A stretch of DNA of 60,741 bases from positions 1-60,741 of the forward strand of contig JACKPW010000029.1 of assembly GCA_024233215.1 (NCBI GenBank), read 5' to 3'. The notes beneath the pieces were generated by a model. The model searched no databases and was not told the origin of the DNA. It worked only from the letters and a program-made list of their open reading frames with translations. The position numbers and the translations under genes were made by a program. Positions 17,116 through 26,131 of this stretch are shown here, one piece after another; positions within the stretch are counted from its first letter, which is position 1; every line of letters begins with the position of its first letter. Source of the DNA: Verrucomicrobiales bacterium. GTDB taxonomy: Bacteria; Verrucomicrobiota; Verrucomicrobiia; Limisphaerales; J093.

Positions 17116-18447
17116 TCACGCGCGCGGATGATAGGGCAGTTTCCAGGGAGCGCGGTAGGGCACCGACACCAGGCCATCCGCTTCCGGATCGTCGATCACC
17201 CGCTCCGCCTGATGATCCCAGCGGATCTTGCGCTGGGTCCGCAGGGCGATGTTACCGAGGTGCGCGACGGTGGACACGTGATGGCCCACCTCCAAATTCT
17301 CGACCGGAGCCTCGCGCGATTTCAGGCAGTCGAGGAAGTTGCGCACGTGGGCCGGCCGGGCATCGCCACTGCCGGGGAACTTCTCCGAGCGGAGGCTGTC
17401 TTTCTTGGGTTCGCGGATGATCTCCCACCCGGCGTCGTTCAGAATCAACGTGCCCTCCGTTCCGGTGAACAGAATGCTCCACTCGCGCCCGTAGGGACCG
17501 AGGTGCACCCCCACCTTGTGCTCCCACATGAGGGTGTAACTGGGAAACTCATAGACCGTGATCTGCGTGTCGGGAGTCTCCGAGTTGTCATCCAACACGT
17601 ATTTGCCACCGCTCGACATCACCGCCCGGGGCGGCTCGGGGCCCATCGCCCACAGCAACACGTTGATGAGGTGGACGCCCCAGTCCGTCATCAGGCCGCC
17701 CGCATAATCCCAGAACCAGCGGAAGTTGAAGTGAAAGCGGTTCGGGTTGAACGGGCGGGCCGGTGCGGGGCCCAGCCAGCGGTCGTAGTCCACCCCTTCC
17801 GGCGGATCGGCATCGGGCGGGTTCCCAATGCTTCCCACCCAGTCGAGATACGCCCAACCCCGCACCAGACCGACCTTGCCCAGTTTGCCGGACTGGACGA
17901 ATTCCACCGCCCGGGCGAAGTACTCACCACTGCGCCACTGGGTGCCCATCTGGACCACGCGCCTGTGCCGGCGCATGGCCGTCAGCATTGCCCGCCCCTC
18001 GGCAATGCTGGTGGCGAGCGGCTTCTCCACGTAGACATCCTTGTCCGCCTGGCAGGCCAGCACCGTCGGCAGCGCGTGCCAGTGATCCGGCGTGGCCACG
18101 ATCACGGCATCCACGTCCTTGCGGTCGAGCACCCGACGAAAGTCCTTGGTCGTCTCCGGCTTCGCCCCCCGGCGCTTCTCCACCAGTTCCACCCCGTGCG
18201 CCAGGTGGGCGTCGTCCACGTCGCACACCACCGGACATTGCACCTCGGAGTTCAGGAAGAACGTGTCCAGATCGCCCCGACCCATGCCGCCACATCCGAT
18301 CAAGCCGACGCGCACCGTCTCACTCGCCGGTGCTGCGGCGCCCGCGCCCCGACCCAGCACCAGTCCTCCCAGTATCGGCCCGGCCACGGCGGCCTTGCCG
18401 GTTTGCGCCAGGAAACGTCGTCGCGGGTAGTTGAAGGAAGTGTTCAT
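17116..18447 (-). CDS. Tat-exported Gfo/Idh/MocA family oxidoreductase
   Basis: NAD(P)-dependent sugar oxidoreductase-type protein of 443 residues. It starts with a Tat signal containing PRRRFLAQTGKAAVAG, then the Rossmann motif VGLIGCGGMGRGD. The lysine signature VEKPLA and downstream IVATPDHWH are those of the family. The C-terminal domain includes GGLMTDWGVHLINVLLWAMG. The ATG at 18445-18447 is chosen because it begins right before the Tat motif; an upstream in-frame ATG would add 16 residues. Periplasmic paralogues are greatly expanded in Verrucomicrobia and Planctomycetes, with mostly unknown substrates. Its position between CE15 and the toroid protein suggests handling of a hemicellulose-derived sugar. 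Confidence 0.9.
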   Translation of the reverse strand: MNTSFNYPRRRFLAQTGKAAVAGPILGGLVLGRGAGAAAPASETVRVGLIGCGGMGRGDLDTFFLNSEVQCPVVCDVDDAHLAHGVELVEKRRGAKPETTKDFRRVLDRKDVDAVIVATPDHWHALPTVLACQADKDVYVEKPLATSIAEGRAMLTAMRRHRRVVQMGTQWRSGEYFARAVEFVQSGKLGKVGLVRGWAYLDWVGSIGNPPDADPPEGVDYDRWLGPAPARPFNPNRFHFNFRWFWDYAGGLMTDWGVHLINVLLWAMGPEPPRAVMSSGGKYVLDDNSETPDTQITVYEFPSYTLMWEHKVGVHLGPYGREWSILFTGTEGTLILNDAGWEIIREPKKDSLRSEKFPGSGDARPAHVRNFLDCLKSREAPVENLEVGHHVSTVAHLGNIALRTQRKIRWDHQAERVIDDPEADGLVSVPYRAPWKLPYHPRA

Positions 18448-18581
18448 GATTGGGTCTCGGTCGAGTGAAACGCGTTGTGCATGTGACTCGCGCATTTGTG
18501 GCGCGGCGCCGGGGCCCCGTCAATCATCCAGAAGACGAGTTTGCCATCGATTCACCCCGGGTCCTGTGGGAATGTCGCGGC

Positions 18582-20138
18582 ATGGCCAGCGCGACCTCCC
18601 CTGCATCGGAGCGCCTGGGGCCGACCTTCTCCCGTCGGGCCCGACCCGCGAGGTTCGCCCTTGGCACCCTGGCCGTTCTGCTCGTCACGGTCTTCCTCCC
18701 CCAGTTCCACGCCGCGGCACCCGATCGTTATCGAGCGGCTGTCGGGACCTGCCTCGACCACCTGCTCCAGTACGGCACCGATCACTACGGTCCGGTTCAC
18801 ACCCCGATGCTCATGAGCATCATCGACGTGCACAGCAATGAGGCCCCAGCCGAACCCATCCTGCTGGATGGCATGGTCCGGGCGGAGGGACGACCGGGAC
18901 GCCGGAATCCTGGTGGTTCCGATCTCTGGGACGACCAACCGCTGATCGACGTATTGCTCCGCTACAGCGAGCTATCCGGCGATCCCCGCTACCGGCAGGC
19001 CGCCGAAGATTACATCCGCTCGTTCCTCGACCGTGCCCGGAAACCGAACGGCCTCCTGGCCTGGGGTTCCCACCTCTTCTACAACGCCTACACCGACCAG
19101 ATCGACGACGACCGCCACGGGAACCCGCACGAAATCCTGATTCACCTGGCCCGGTGGGACGCCCTCTGGCGGGTGGCCCCCGACATCGTGCGGCAGGAGA
19201 TCGAAGGCATCTGGCAATGGCACATCGTCGACCCGAAGACCGGGCAGCACAACCGTCACGACGATGCGCAGGTGGGCTGCGACTTCGCCTTCGCGGGCGG
19301 CTCCTTCGCCCACGCGTTCGCCTTCCTGTATACGAAGACAGGCGAACGGGCCTGGCTCGATCGCGCCAGGCTCGTGGCGAACTGGCACTGGCAGCATCGC
19401 AACCACGAAACCAACCTTGCCCCGGATGCGCCGTCGACCGGTGATCGTTACGACGCGACGCATTGTTTCACGACCCTTTGCGGCCCGCACGCGCTGGCGT
19501 TGCTGGCGTGCTACGACCTCACGAAGGACCCGTTCTTTCGGGACATGGCGGTCGGCCACATCAAGGCGTGGTTGAAATACGCCTGGGATGAACCGGCGGG
19601 CAGGTTCTTCGCGGCGCTCGAGCTTGACGGTACGCCCGTGCCCGACCAGGCGAAGGGGCCGGGCTATGACGCCTGGATGCCCACCGGTCATGCGGACACG
19701 TGGCCGGCGACGATGTACAGCTACGAATTCCCGCTGATCGCCGCCCAGGCCTGCATCCGGGCCTACGAAACGACGCACGATCCCGAGCTCCTGGCGGGCG
19801 CCCTCCGATGGGCCCGGCACGTTCGAGGTTCCCTGCCGCCCGACGTCGGCCGTCGGTGGCGCAAGGAGTTTCTGGCCGCCATGCCGGAGTTGGCGTCTCG
19901 CGGCGGGGCGTATGCCGATGGCTACGGCCGAGCGATCTCCTTCTTCGTGCACCTGCATCGTGCCACCGAGGATCCCGCGGATCTTGTCACCGCGCGCCAA
20001 CTGGCGGATGAAGCCCTGGACCGACTGGCGGAGAATGGTTGGTTGAAGGGGCACGCCGCCAAGCCGTACTACGAAAGCACCGATGGTGTCGGCACCCTGC
20101 TGGGCGCACTGCTCGACCTGTCCGAGATCCACCCCTGA
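18582..20138 (+). CDS. Secreted (alpha/alpha)6-toroid protein, probable glycan-active enzyme
   Basis: A 518-residue protein with an N-terminal signal/anchor (FALGTLAVLLVTVFLPQFHA at about 28-47). The rest is a series of aromatic helix pairs typical of six-hairpin glycosidase folds, such as DLWDDQPLIDVLLRYSELSG, HEILIHLARWDALWRV, WLDRARLVANWHWQHRNHET and HFTTL-like ATHCFTTLCGPHALALL. Conserved His/Asp clusters (NRHDDAQVGCDF) could form an active site. No exact family can be named by eye; pectate-lyase-like or glycoside hydrolase activity are both possible. An ATG at 18582 is preferred; the frame is open further upstream across the divergent promoter. It is 28 bases ahead of the multi-enzyme gene, so the two are likely co-transcribed. 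Confidence 0.65.
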   Translation: MASATSPASERLGPTFSRRARPARFALGTLAVLLVTVFLPQFHAAAPDRYRAAVGTCLDHLLQYGTDHYGPVHTPMLMSIIDVHSNEAPAEPILLDGMVRAEGRPGRRNPGGSDLWDDQPLIDVLLRYSELSGDPRYRQAAEDYIRSFLDRARKPNGLLAWGSHLFYNAYTDQIDDDRHGNPHEILIHLARWDALWRVAPDIVRQEIEGIWQWHIVDPKTGQHNRHDDAQVGCDFAFAGGSFAHAFAFLYTKTGERAWLDRARLVANWHWQHRNHETNLAPDAPSTGDRYDATHCFTTLCGPHALALLACYDLTKDPFFRDMAVGHIKAWLKYAWDEPAGRFFAALELDGTPVPDQAKGPGYDAWMPTGHADTWPATMYSYEFPLIAAQACIRAYETTHDPELLAGALRWARHVRGSLPPDVGRRWRKEFLAAMPELASRGGAYADGYGRAISFFVHLHRATEDPADLVTARQLADEALDRLAENGWLKGHAAKPYYESTDGVGTLLGALLDLSEIHP

Positions 20139-20166
20139 TCGCCGCTCCCAGACCATCCCCGCACGC

Positions 20167-23100
20167 ATGGCCCAAGCCCGATTCATGAACCACCTCAAGG
20201 TTGCCCGTTGCCTGTGCCTGCTGCTGTTGCCGCTGGAGCACCCCCAGGCCGCCCCCCTTACACTCACGGCGCCGTCGGACCATCAGGTCTGTCAGCGTGA
20301 AAACCGAGTGGGCGGACTCATCCCCATCCAGGGCAGGCTGGAGGACGCGGTGCCCGACCAAACCTCGCTGGAAGCGCGGTTGGTGGTGAACGGGGAGGCC
20401 GGCGAATGGCGCCGCCTCCACACGACGTTCACCAACGGGAACTTCTCCACCACCCTGACCGCTCCGTCAGGAGGCTGGCATCGGCTGGAGATGCGAGCCT
20501 CGGGACCTTCCGGCATCCTGGCCACCGCCACTGTGGAACATGTGGGAATCGGCGAGGTCTTCTTCGTCGCCGGCCAGTCCAACGCAGCCAATCACGGGGA
20601 GGAACGACAAAGCGCGGCTTCGGACAAAGTCGTCACCTTCGATGGGCGGCGCTGGCAGCACTGCACCGATCCCCAACCCGGAGCGAGCGGAAACGGCGGC
20701 AGCTTCCTCCCGCCGCTCGGCGATGCCCTGGCCCGGCGGTTCGGGGTTCCCGTGGGCTTCGTGGCCTGCGGCATTGGCGCAACCAGCGTTCGTGAGTGGT
20801 TGCCAAGAGGAACGCGTTTTCCCAATCCACCCACGTTGACCGGGCGCGTCGAGCAACTTCCCGACGGTGAGTGGGCCAGCAAGGGTGCGGCATTCGACAT
20901 GCTGGTGGAACGGATGCGGCAACTGGGACCCCGCGGTTTTCGGGCGGTGTTGTGGCATCAGGGCGAGAGCGACGCGAACCAGCAGGATCCCACGCGCACC
21001 CTTCCGGGTCCGCTCTACCGCAAGTACCTCGAACGACTCATCCGTGAATCGCGCCGGGCCATCGGCTGGGACGCCCCGTGGTTCGTCGCGCAGGTCAGTT
21101 ATCATGTTCCCGGCGACGAAGCCTCCCCGGACATCCGGGCGGCCCAGGCTTCATTGGGGACCGACGGCATCGCACTGCCCGGTCCGGACAGCGATGCCCT
21201 GAAGGGCGACCTCCGCGAGAACCACGGCAAAGGGGTGCACTTCAGCGCGACCGGTCTCCGCGTCCATGCCTCCGTCTGGGCGGACAAGGTCGCCCCGTGG
21301 CTGGATGGAATCCTGGAGGACTCCACGTCCGCCCCCGATGCATCCGTTGCCGCCAACCTGCTTCCCAACCCCTCGTTCGAGAACGGTGTCGCCAACCAGG
21401 CAGCCGACTGGAAACCCCGCGCGTGGAGCGGCGAATCCAATTGCCAATGGGCCGTCGATTCCCCCGGACGAACCGACGGGCGGTGCCTCGCCATCCTTTC
21501 ACGCAACGGAAGCGATGCCGCCTGGACCGCCATGGTGCCGGTGAAGACGAACACGGCCTATCGCCTTTCGGGCTGGATCAGGACCCGGGAGGTCCGGGGC
21601 GCGGTGGGTGCTTTGCTGAACGTCCAGAACCTGCAGCCGGTCCGAACGCCGCGCGTCGCCGGAACCACCGACTGGACCCACGTGAGCACGGTCTTCCTCA
21701 GCGGCGCGGAATCCGCTCTGGAAATCAACTGTCTCTTCGGCGGCTGGGGACAATCGACCGGCCAGGCGTGGTTCGACGATGTCGCGCTGGAGCCCCTGCC
21801 GGCGGACTGGGCCGATCGACCGCAGGCCACCCTCACAATCAACCCCGACGCCCCCCGGGTCCCGCGCAGCCCGATGCTCTTCGGTGGGTTCATCGAGCAC
21901 TTCGACGGCCAGATCTACGGCGGCATCTTCGAGCCCGGTTCCCCGCTTTCCGATGAGCGCGGTTTCCGCCAGGACGTCATCGCCGCGCTGAAGGAACTGA
22001 AACTCTCGGTCGTGCGCTGGCCGGGAGGCTGCTTTGCCAGCGGCTATCACTGGCGGGATGGGGTGGGTCCGTCGCGCCGGCCGGTGCCGGATCCGGTCTG
22101 GGGTGTCGTGGACCCCAACACCTTCGGCACCGATGAATTTGTGGAATGGTGCCGGCTCGTCGGTTGCGAACCTTACATCTGCTCGAACGCCGGAAACGGC
22201 ACCCCGGAGGAGATGCGCGACTGGGTGGCCTGGTGCAATGCCCGCACCGGCCCGCTGGCCGGCCTCCGCGCCGAAAGCGGGAACCCCGAACCGAGGGATG
22301 TCCGGTTCTGGAGCATCGGAAACGAAAACTGGGGTGGCCACGAAATCGGTGCGAAGACGCCGCAGGAATGGGGTCCGCTGGTGGCCCGATCGGCAGCGCT
22401 CATGCGGGCGGTGGACCCGACCCTCACGTTGCTCGCGGCCGCCACGCCGAATCGCGATTGGACGCTCCCGTTGCTCCGGGCCGCCGGGGATCAACTGGAC
22501 TACGTGGCCATTCACGAATACTGGTTGCCCTGCTGGGGCGAGAACCTCACGCCGGATTACCCGACCTGCATCGCGCATTCCGGCGGTCCGGAAGACACCA
22601 TCACCCGCGTGATTGAGATCCTGGAGGAAGCCGGTGTTCGCGGCCGGATCAGGATCGCCTTCGACGAGTGGAACCTCCGTGGCTGGCATCATCCCGGGTT
22701 TCCCCGCAAGGAGGCGGTGGATCCCGACGACGCGGTCGCGGCCGCGTTGATCCAAGCCAGGGAAAAGAACGCGATCGCCTCGCAATACACCATGGCCGAC
22801 GCCCTGTTCTCGGCCTCCTTCCTCAATGCCTGCCTGCGTCACGCCGCGGACGTCGGCCTGGCCAACATTGCCCCCATCGTCAACACCCGAGGCCCCCTTT
22901 TCGTCCATCCGGGCGGTCTCGTCAAACGCACCACCTTCCACACGCTCGCACTCTACGCGAACGAACTGGAAGACCGCGTGGCCGGAGCCGAAATCGAGGC
23001 CACACCGCTGGCTCTTGGCAACGCAACGCTGCCTGTCGTGGACGGGATCGCCACCGTCAACGCTGACGGAACCACGTGGGCGGTGGCGCTCGTCAATCGT

Positions 23101-24177
23101 CATCCCTCGCAGTACACCGCCTGCAGGGTCCGGCTGGGGACCACCGCACTGGATGGCACCTTTCCCGCGACCCTCCTGGCCGGCGATTCACCGGACGCCT
23201 ACAACGACCTCGAGCATCCCACACGGGTTGCCCCACAACACGCCCAACTGCCTTTCTCCAATGGCGTTGTCAGCCTGCCCCCGCATTCCCTGACCATCGT
23301 GCGGTTCCCCGCAACGCGACGGGATTCCGGAACCGGCGGGCAACCGCTCAGAAACAGCCGTATCTCCGCAGCGCCGACGCCAGGGCCGCTTGCATCCGTG
23401 GTCAATGTCTGGCCCGCGGGCAGGATGCCCGGCCAGGGCGCGGACGCGGCGGAATCGACGGTGGAACGTAACGATGGCTTCCACCGCATCACGAACGTCA
23501 GCCACCCCACCTTGACCTTGTTCCCGGCACAGCGCGCAGGTTCCCGGCCCGCGCCGGCCGTGATCGTTTGTCCTGGTGGCGGTTACCGGTATGTGGTGGT
23601 GGACAAGGAAGGCTCCGAGATTGCCGCCTGGTTGAACGCCGCCGGCATCACGGCCCTCGTGCTCAAATACCGCGTGCCGGACAACCGTGAGGGCGCCCGG
23701 CAGGATCTCCAGCGCGCCATCCGCCTTGTTCGGGCGCACGCCAACGAGTGGAACATCGACTCGCAGCGCGTGGGGGTCATCGGCTTCTCCGCCGGCGGTC
23801 ACCTCGCCGCCACGGCCAGCACACAATTCGGCGAACCGGCCTACGCCGGCATCGATGCCATCGACGAGCATGGCTGCCGGCCGGACTTCGCCATGCTGGT
23901 CTACCCGGCCTACCTCGACGACAAGCAGGGGCACGCATCCCCGGACCTCGACCTGGGGGCCCGGATCCCGCCGACGCTCATCGTCCACAGCGAGGATGAT
24001 CGCACCCACGTGGTCGGCAGCAAGGTGTACGCCGCCGCCCTCCGCGATGCGAAGGTCACTCACGAGTTCAGACTCTATCCCACCGGCGGTCACGGTTACG
24101 GACTGCATTGCGAGAAGGAGGCCCGTGCCTGGCCGGACGATGCGCTGAAGTGGCTTCAAGCCATCGGCATTCGCTGA
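20167..24177 (+). CDS. Four-module xylan-debranching enzyme: SGNH esterase - CBM - GH51 arabinofuranosidase - alpha/beta-hydrolase esterase
   Basis: One 1,336-residue secreted polypeptide joins three catalytic units. Residues 1-30 are a signal peptide. Residues about 100-390 are an SGNH/sialate O-acetylesterase-type domain with GEVFFVAGQSN, WHQGESDAN and HFSATGLRVHA. Residues about 398-540 are a CBM4/9-like jelly roll (NLLPNPSFENG ... WFDDVALEP). Residues about 566-1050 are a GH51 alpha-L-arabinofuranosidase with FGGFIEHFDGQIYGGIFEPG, acid/base Glu in SIGNENWG (near 717) and nucleophile Glu in AFDEWN (near 833). Residues about 1073-1336 are an acetyl-xylan-esterase-like hydrolase with CPGGGY, nucleophile GFSAGG (near 1207) and His in GGHGYG. 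Start is uncertain between ATG 20167 and ATG 20185. It should remove acetyl groups and arabinose from arabinoxylan. Confidence 0.88.
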   Translation: MAQARFMNHLKVARCLCLLLLPLEHPQAAPLTLTAPSDHQVCQRENRVGGLIPIQGRLEDAVPDQTSLEARLVVNGEAGEWRRLHTTFTNGNFSTTLTAPSGGWHRLEMRASGPSGILATATVEHVGIGEVFFVAGQSNAANHGEERQSAASDKVVTFDGRRWQHCTDPQPGASGNGGSFLPPLGDALARRFGVPVGFVACGIGATSVREWLPRGTRFPNPPTLTGRVEQLPDGEWASKGAAFDMLVERMRQLGPRGFRAVLWHQGESDANQQDPTRTLPGPLYRKYLERLIRESRRAIGWDAPWFVAQVSYHVPGDEASPDIRAAQASLGTDGIALPGPDSDALKGDLRENHGKGVHFSATGLRVHASVWADKVAPWLDGILEDSTSAPDASVAANLLPNPSFENGVANQAADWKPRAWSGESNCQWAVDSPGRTDGRCLAILSRNGSDAAWTAMVPVKTNTAYRLSGWIRTREVRGAVGALLNVQNLQPVRTPRVAGTTDWTHVSTVFLSGAESALEINCLFGGWGQSTGQAWFDDVALEPLPADWADRPQATLTINPDAPRVPRSPMLFGGFIEHFDGQIYGGIFEPGSPLSDERGFRQDVIAALKELKLSVVRWPGGCFASGYHWRDGVGPSRRPVPDPVWGVVDPNTFGTDEFVEWCRLVGCEPYICSNAGNGTPEEMRDWVAWCNARTGPLAGLRAESGNPEPRDVRFWSIGNENWGGHEIGAKTPQEWGPLVARSAALMRAVDPTLTLLAAATPNRDWTLPLLRAAGDQLDYVAIHEYWLPCWGENLTPDYPTCIAHSGGPEDTITRVIEILEEAGVRGRIRIAFDEWNLRGWHHPGFPRKEAVDPDDAVAAALIQAREKNAIASQYTMADALFSASFLNACLRHAADVGLANIAPIVNTRGPLFVHPGGLVKRTTFHTLALYANELEDRVAGAEIEATPLALGNATLPVVDGIATVNADGTTWAVALVNRHPSQYTACRVRLGTTALDGTFPATLLAGDSPDAYNDLEHPTRVAPQHAQLPFSNGVVSLPPHSLTIVRFPATRRDSGTGGQPLRNSRISAAPTPGPLASVVNVWPAGRMPGQGADAAESTVERNDGFHRITNVSHPTLTLFPAQRAGSRPAPAVIVCPGGGYRYVVVDKEGSEIAAWLNAAGITALVLKYRVPDNREGARQDLQRAIRLVRAHANEWNIDSQRVGVIGFSAGGHLAATASTQFGEPAYAGIDAIDEHGCRPDFAMLVYPAYLDDKQGHASPDLDLGARIPPTLIVHSEDDRTHVVGSKVYAAALRDAKVTHEFRLYPTGGHGYGLHCEKEARAWPDDALKWLQAIGIR

Positions 24178-24273
24178 CCGAGATTCAGGCAGCAGAGATG
24201 GATGGCGCGTTCGAACGGACACGCAGCGTGCCGGTCTCGACCTCCGACCCCGCAGACTTCGCCGCCCGAACAT

Positions 24274-24305
24274 CAACTTCGTGTTGCAGGTGCAACAGGA
24301 AGTTG
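24274..24305. repeat. Palindromic element, copy 2 of 2
   Basis: A 32-bp palindrome with centre TGTTGCAGGTGCAACA. It differs from the copy at 669-700 (read in reverse) only at the two non-pairing flank positions, and it has its mismatches at the same places. It lies in the 201-base gap between the xylan enzyme and the phosphoesterase. Outer arms CAGAGATGGATG and CATCCGTCTCTG, on either side of it near 24195 and 24308, add a second, looser inverted pair (11 of 12 bases). Confidence 0.75.
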
Positions 24306-24378
24306 CTCATCCGTCTCTGCGCCACGTTGGATTCCCGGGTGGCCAGCGGACCGGGCGGGCGGCTAGTCTTCCGCCCGT

Positions 24379-25110
24379 ATGCGCCTGCTTTTTGTCGCCG
24401 ACCTGCACTACTCCCTCAAGCAGTTCGACTGGTTGAAGGAGCACGCGGCCGATTTTGACGCCGTGTTGATCGGCGGTGACTTGCTGGATCTCAGTTCGGC
24501 CCTGGACGCGGATGTTCAGATCGCGATTGTGGAGAAATACCTCCGGTTCCTCCGCCACGGGGCGCCGGTGGCCGTGAGTTCAGGCAATCACGATGGCGAC
24601 AGTCGAAATGCCGCGGATGAGTCGGTGGCCGCGTGGATTCAGGACATGCGAGCCGAAGGCATGTACGTGGATGGAGACAGCTTCGATCTGGGAGGGGCGC
24701 GGTTTACCGTGTGCCCGTGGTGGGATGGAAGTCTCTCACGGGAACAACTTCAACGGCAGCTCGAGGTCGAGGCGGCGCACCCGAAATCGCGCTGGATCTG
24801 GGTCCATCACGCGCCACCGGAAGGGGCCAAGACCTGCTGGACCGGGCGCAAGTTCATCGGCGACGAATCCCTCCGGGGCTGGATCGAACGTTTCCAGCCG
24901 GATCTGGTGCTGAGCGGGCACATCCACAACGCCCCCTTTTACGCCGAGGGATCGTGGATTGACCGGATTGGGAAAACCTGGGTGTTCAATCCCGGCCGCC
25001 AGATCGGGCCTCGCCCGACCACGATTGTCATCGATCTCGACGCGTGGACGGCGGAGTGGGAGTCCATCGAGGGACGATCACTCCAGGACCTCGGGGTCCC
25101 GCAAGGTTGA
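24379..25110 (+). CDS. Calcineurin-like metallophosphoesterase
   Basis: A 243-residue cytoplasmic dinuclear metal phosphoesterase. All family motifs are present in order: FVADLHYS near the N-terminus, IGGDLLDL, SGNHDGD, WVHHAPP and SGHIHNAP. No signal peptide is present. The substrate cannot be told from sequence. The last 33 bases overlap the end of the convergent cNMP-binding protein gene. Confidence 0.9.
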   Translation: MRLLFVADLHYSLKQFDWLKEHAADFDAVLIGGDLLDLSSALDADVQIAIVEKYLRFLRHGAPVAVSSGNHDGDSRNAADESVAAWIQDMRAEGMYVDGDSFDLGGARFTVCPWWDGSLSREQLQRQLEVEAAHPKSRWIWVHHAPPEGAKTCWTGRKFIGDESLRGWIERFQPDLVLSGHIHNAPFYAEGSWIDRIGKTWVFNPGRQIGPRPTTIVIDLDAWTAEWESIEGRSLQDLGVPQG

Positions 25111-25569
25111 GGCCCGGGGAACCACCCGCCTCCGCGGCTGCCGGTGCATGAGCGTGTCGAGCATCTCATCCACCATGGCCAGGTGATCGTGCCCGGTGAA
25201 CTGTTTCTTCACATCGACCAGGTATTGGTTTACCGAATCGAGCCGTCGGGCCAGCAGTCCGCAAAGGTGCAGGCAAAGCGCCGGGTGTTGTTCGAGAAAG
25301 GCGTGCGCTTCCGGCACGACGTGGAGCCTCGAAGGCACCAGCGCACGCACGCTCGCCGTGTGCGGCGAGTCCAACAGGGCGGCCAAATCCCCAAAGACCG
25401 CCCCGGCCTCGTCACACCGCGCCACGATAATCTCGTCCTTCACCACCTCCACCCTTCCCCCGGCCAGAACGAACAGGCTCCCGGTGCGCGTGCCCTGCTC
25501 AATGATCGTTTCGCCGGCCGCGTATTCCCGGGTCGCCTGCTCACAGAGTGTGTCCAAGACAACGGACAT
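25078..25569 (-). CDS. Stand-alone cyclic-nucleotide-binding (cNMP) domain protein
   Basis: A 163-residue protein with a single CRP-type beta-roll at about 10-120 (YAAGETIIEQGTRTGSLFVL, then AGAVFGDLAALLDSPHTASV, where Arg-poor RTASV-like binding sequence is HTASV). A helical tail (LLARRLDSVNQYLVDVKKQF) follows. There is no helix-turn-helix DNA-binding domain, so it cannot be a typical CRP regulator. It may bind a nucleotide and signal by protein contact. The Met in MSVVLDTLCEQ is chosen as start; the frame is open 61 codons further but that part is Arg-rich and overlaps the neighbouring gene. Confidence 0.8.
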   Translation of the reverse strand: MSVVLDTLCEQATREYAAGETIIEQGTRTGSLFVLAGGRVEVVKDEIIVARCDEAGAVFGDLAALLDSPHTASVRALVPSRLHVVPEAHAFLEQHPALCLHLCGLLARRLDSVNQYLVDVKKQFTGHDHLAMVDEMLDTLMHRQPRRRVVPRASTLRDPEVLE

Positions 25570-25669
25570 ACCCGAGCGTATGCGCCGTCGCCCCGAAAGG
25601 GAAAGGGCTTTTCGCCGGGGTCGATCTTCCGGGGCGGCGGCGGCAGCGGGCACGCCCTCGGGCGGGCAG

Positions 25670-26131
25670 CTATCCCTGATCCGGGATCTCCGGCTCAACC
25701 AGTTTCGCCAGAGCCAGCAGCGATTCCTGCCACCCGAGGTAGCACGCTTCAACCGGGATGCCGGCCGGGATCCCCTCCTGAATGATGCTCACTTCGGTAC
25801 CGCAGGAGACCTGCGTCAGTCGGACCGTCGTCACCATTTCACCGGGCAGATCGGGATTGTCGAACCGGTCATTGTAGCGGAGCAACTCGTGGGGTTTGAG
25901 TTCCAGGAAGGTGCCGCCGAAGGAGTGGCTGGTGCCGGTGTTGAAATTGGTGAACGACATCTTGTAGGTGCCGCCCTCCCGGGCATCCAGGTGGTGCACC
26001 CGACCTGTAAAGCCGTTCGGCGGAAGCCACTTGACCATGGCATCGCCATCCAGAAAAGCCCGGTAAACCCGCTCCGGCGTCGCCCGAAGCACCCGGTGAA
26101 GTCGCACCGTCCCGCTGCTCTCAGTGGTCAT
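25670..26131 (-). CDS. SRPBCC/AHSA1-like domain protein
   Basis: A 153-residue START-like (AHSA1, activator of Hsp90 ATPase homologue) protein. The fold signature is visible: VRLHRVLRATPERVYRAFLD, AMVKWLPPNGFTG, YKMSFTNFNTG, GTFLELKPHELLRY and near the end YLGWQESLLALAKLVEPEI. Such bacterial proteins bind hydrophobic ligands; their role is usually unknown. The ATG at 26131 is favoured; an in-frame ATG nine codons upstream is possible. It lies 100 bases upstream of the cNMP-binding gene on the same strand. Confidence 0.85.
   Translation of the reverse strand: MTTESSGTVRLHRVLRATPERVYRAFLDGDAMVKWLPPNGFTGRVHHLDAREGGTYKMSFTNFNTGTSHSFGGTFLELKPHELLRYNDRFDNPDLPGEMVTTVRLTQVSCGTEVSIIQEGIPAGIPVEACYLGWQESLLALAKLVEPEIPDQG

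Noticed and set aside
24193..24318. Outer arms CAGAGATGGATG / CATCCGTCTCTG as terminal inverted repeats of a small transposable element
   Set aside because: They do not occur around the other palindrome copy and no target-site duplication is seen, so the mobile-element reading is not supported.
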